This document shows, one piece after another, positions 36,110-38,457 of a stretch of 38,457 nt of DNA. A model generated the notes under the pieces. The model did not search any database. It saw nothing but the letters and a program-made list of their open reading frames with translations, and was not told the origin of the DNA. The stretch's first letter is position 1; each line of letters begins with the position of its first letter. Source of the stretch: Flavobacteriia bacterium (lineage in GTDB: Bacteria > Bacteroidota > Bacteroidia > Flavobacteriales > Flavobacteriaceae). The translations under genes were made by a program, and so were the position numbers. The DNA lies in the NCBI GenBank assembly GCA_004293045.1, contig RDXY01000022.1:1-38457 (forward strand), in the 5' to 3' direction.

Positions 36110-36223
36110 TGGATGAAATTTTAAATTATAAAGTTTAAAGATACTTTTTTTATCTAAAACATTGTGTAACTTTTATTTCGTTTTTTCGTCTTACAAGTAA
36201 TAAAATTCAAATATATATTTCTC

Positions 36224-38344
36224 ATGAATAAAGGTATACTAAATTTCTTGTTTTCTACTTGTTTTGTGTTTTTTGCTTTTGCTCAAGATACCACAAAAGT
36301 AAAAAAAGAAGATATTCAAAAAGAAAATCAGATTGAAGAAGTAAAAATTATAAAACAAAAAAAAGCCATTGAACAAAAACCAGATCGAACTATATTTAAT
36401 ATTTCGGATCAACCGAATTTAAACGCGGGTACCTTAATGGAAACCATTAAGCAATTGCCAGGTTTAATATCTTCAGATGTGGCTGGAATGATGTATCAAG
36501 GTAAACAATTAGAAGTTTTTTTAGATGGAAGGCCTTTAAATATTTCAAGTGCAGAATTGAATTCATTTTTAGAGGGAATGCCTGCAAATTCTGTTGAACG
36601 AATTGAAGTAATAACGCAACCAGGAGCAGAATTTCCTGCCACATCAGGTGGTGCGATATTAAATATTATTACAAATAAAAATGCAAAAAAATATTTAAGT
36701 GCTACTTATACCAGTAGTTCTGCTTTTAATACATACGATACTACTCGATTAAGAACGTATAATAGCGTATTATTAAATGCTAAGAATAAATATTTTGGTT
36801 GGCAATTAAATTTTGGTCAAAATTATAGAGAAAATGCCACTTGGTCTGAGTTTTTAAATACTAGTTCTAACACTATTTTATCAAAGGTACAAAGTGATAA
36901 AGTGAACCGATCACAATTTTTAAAATCAGGGATTACATTTGATATTAATAAAGACAGGTTGTTGTTGAATTATGATATTAACCTCGCAAATAGTAATAGT
37001 GAAACAGAAGGTTTTGGTTTAGGATTTGTTACTTCTGATAAAGGTAAATCACATAATACGCGTCAAGATGCAACTATAACGTATCAGAAAAGATTTGATG
37101 ATAAAAGTCAAAAATTAGATTTTGTTTTTAATTATAACAATAATAAAAATGATTTCAATTTGTTTTCAAACGTTTTTAGAAATGCAGTTTTGGATAATTT
37201 TTCGAACCAAAATTATTACAACGGAAAATTTGACTATTCACAAGGCTTAAAAATTTTAGATGAAGGAAAAGTTAGTTTTGGAGCCCTGTATGAAAAACTT
37301 CTTTTTGAAGCCGAAAATTTTGGAAGCATAAATTTAGACTATCAAAGAACAACGGCTGCTACTTATTTGGAATTTCAAGCGAAATACAATAAGTTCGATT
37401 TTATTTTAGGTTCCAGAGCTGAAAAATATGAAATTAATGGCAAAACCACTACGGGTAATTTAATTCCGTTTGACCAATTTAGATGGTTTCCAAATGCTAC
37501 TGTACAATATAATCTTTCGCCTCAAATTTTCTTAAATATGAATTATAATAAGAAAATCACATTGCCATCCACTTCTGCTTTAAATCCAAACAATACCACT
37601 TATCAAAATCAAAATTTAACTACGGTTGGAAATCCAAATTTACAACCTACAATTTTTGATAATTTTGAATTTAAAATTAGTGCTTTTGATTATGCTTATA
37701 TTGGGTACAACTTAAGTAGTGCGAAAAATCAAGTGGTACAACAAGTAAGTTTAAATGGTAATTTAGTACAAAGCACCAATTTTAATGTTTCGGAAGTTAA
37801 AATTCATAATTTTAATTTCGCACTTCCTTTGCCTTATATGCTATTTACAAAAGGATTAAAAGAAACTATGAAATTTGATTTTAATCCAGATAAAATCAAC
37901 TTTTTATACCTTTATACAGGATATCAACTACATCAAATTCCTAATGTAGCTACAAAAGGTTTTTGGAATTTAAATTTAATGTCCCAAATCATCTTACCAA
38001 AAGATATAAAATTTATAACCGAATTTGGATTCATCACTTCAGGTGGAAATTACTTTTATTTCGTGGCCGATAAACCATTTAATAATTATTTAGATATGAC
38101 GTTTAGCAAGAAGTTTCTAAATGATCAATTAACGGTTACTATTTTCGGCGATGATATTTTTAATATGAATAGAAGCTTATTCCGACCAATAAATGATCCG
38201 TTGTTATCTTACAATAAGAATGATACTAGAAAATTTGGCTTTACCATAAATTACAAATTACCAACAAAAAATAAGGCAGCAAAAATAGAACAAAACATAC
38301 TCAAAGACGAAAAAAAGGAAGAAGGAACCGTTATTGGGAATTAA
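36224..38344 (+). CDS. TonB-dependent receptor/outer-membrane beta-barrel protein
   Basis: Outer-membrane receptor-like protein (706 aa). A signal peptide (1-20, ending FFAFA) is followed by a short linker. A plug domain spans about 50-150 (LMETIKQLPGLISS, LEVFLDGRPLNISS, SVERIEVITQPGAEF and GGAILNIITNKN). A beta-barrel of alternating aromatic strands fills the rest, as in the OMP_b-brl_3 group. The N-terminal carboxypeptidase-regulatory-like domain usual in Bacteroidetes receptors is absent, so the protein is shorter than the common ~800 aa form. No SusD partner is visible. Substrate unknown. The C-terminus is intact. Confidence 0.88.
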   Translation: MNKGILNFLFSTCFVFFAFAQDTTKVKKEDIQKENQIEEVKIIKQKKAIEQKPDRTIFNISDQPNLNAGTLMETIKQLPGLISSDVAGMMYQGKQLEVFLDGRPLNISSAELNSFLEGMPANSVERIEVITQPGAEFPATSGGAILNIITNKNAKKYLSATYTSSSAFNTYDTTRLRTYNSVLLNAKNKYFGWQLNFGQNYRENATWSEFLNTSSNTILSKVQSDKVNRSQFLKSGITFDINKDRLLLNYDINLANSNSETEGFGLGFVTSDKGKSHNTRQDATITYQKRFDDKSQKLDFVFNYNNNKNDFNLFSNVFRNAVLDNFSNQNYYNGKFDYSQGLKILDEGKVSFGALYEKLLFEAENFGSINLDYQRTTAATYLEFQAKYNKFDFILGSRAEKYEINGKTTTGNLIPFDQFRWFPNATVQYNLSPQIFLNMNYNKKITLPSTSALNPNNTTYQNQNLTTVGNPNLQPTIFDNFEFKISAFDYAYIGYNLSSAKNQVVQQVSLNGNLVQSTNFNVSEVKIHNFNFALPLPYMLFTKGLKETMKFDFNPDKINFLYLYTGYQLHQIPNVATKGFWNLNLMSQIILPKDIKFITEFGFITSGGNYFYFVADKPFNNYLDMTFSKKFLNDQLTVTIFGDDIFNMNRSLFRPINDPLLSYNKNDTRKFGFTINYKLPTKNKAAKIEQNILKDEKKEEGTVIGN

Positions 38345-38457
38345 TTTTTTTGTCAAGTAATAAAGATAACTTTTTCGCACCAATTTCATTTAAATGATCC
38401 GCATCATGAAAGTCGGATGTAATAAATTTGTTTGAGTTCAACAGATTGATGTAGTCA
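38331..38457 (-). CDS. C-terminal fragment of an SGNH/GDSL-like hydrolase (partial)
   Basis: Reading the minus strand from the right edge gives one open frame of 41 codons ending at a TAA at 38333-38331: it contains ITSDFHDADHLNEIGAKKLS and ends LLLDKKINSQ. D-x-x-H-L-N-x-x-G-A-K-K-L-S matches the final catalytic Asp-x-x-His block of SGNH/GDSL-type hydrolases and DltD/AlgX-like acyltransferase proteins. The 5' part lies outside the window, so length and class are unknown. Its 3' end overlaps the convergent receptor gene by 14 bp. Confidence 0.65.
   Translation of the reverse strand, partial: DYINLLNSNKFITSDFHDADHLNEIGAKKLSLLLDKKINSQ

Overview
The window looks like chromosomal housekeeping DNA from a member of the Flavobacteriaceae, close to Flavobacterium. 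Four things point there. The DNA is strongly AT-rich. Several promoters match the Bacteroidetes -7 box TAnnTTTG and have no E. coli-type -10. Lineage-typical proteins are present (TIGR03643/DUF2805, DUF3467 directly after rpoC, DUF4369 lipoprotein, OMP_b-brl-type TonB-dependent receptor, M61 peptidase lipoprotein). RpoB (1270 aa from the preferred start) and RpoC (1436 aa) have Bacteroidetes-like sequence. No tRNA, rRNA, CRISPR array, transposase, integrase or phage gene was seen, and no genomic island boundary is visible.

Layout. 1-9.6 kb: rplL-rpoB-rpoC-DUF3467 on the + strand, with hairpins after rplL, rpoB, rpoC and DUF3467. 9.6-13.1 kb: a GNAT acetyltransferase, a structured intergenic element, then (minus strand) rluF-like pseudouridine synthase, a cysteine-free relative of the COG1579 zinc-ribbon coiled-coil protein, and its NIF3/DUF34 partner. 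13.1-18.4 kb: lpxK (+), converging and overlapping with a TPR hybrid histidine kinase, followed upstream by gap and lipA (all minus). 18.5-24.2 kb, minus: a TonB-family protein, an ECF-like sigma factor overlapping a membrane glycosyltransferase, murB, a rhodanese-thioredoxin fusion lipoprotein and recF. 24.3-30.4 kb, plus: a YfgM-like TPR membrane protein, ribH, mutL, two rhomboid proteases and a membrane-anchored EEP-family hydrolase. 30.4-36.1 kb, minus: pentapeptide protein, DUF4369 lipoprotein, M61 peptidase, TIGR03643 protein, AlkB-like dioxygenase, EamA transporter, DUF2721 protein. 36.2-38.5 kb: a TonB-dependent receptor (+), whose 3' end overlaps the C-terminus of an SGNH-like protein entering from the right edge on the minus strand.

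Genes that work together: transcription and translation core (rplL, rpoB, rpoC); cell envelope (lpxK, murB, GT2, TonB-family protein and TonB-dependent receptor); DNA repair (recF, mutL, alkB-like); cofactors (lipA, ribH). NIF3 and the COG1579-like gene form a tight two-gene unit.

Nothing here is a clear new defence or biosynthetic system. The items most worth a second look are: (1) the ~107-bp structured element at 10069-10175, with a 25-26 bp hairpin flanked by two TAGCGG copies; (2) degenerate 7-bp-periodic repeats in several intergenic gaps; (3) the COG1579-like protein that has lost all four zinc-ribbon cysteines but keeps the fold signature and its NIF3 neighbour; (4) an altered endonuclease motif in MutL. 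Several intrinsic terminators overlap the longest-ORF 5' ends and so settle start codons (GNAT, AlkB-like, DUF4369). All statements come from reading the sequence; no database search was run.
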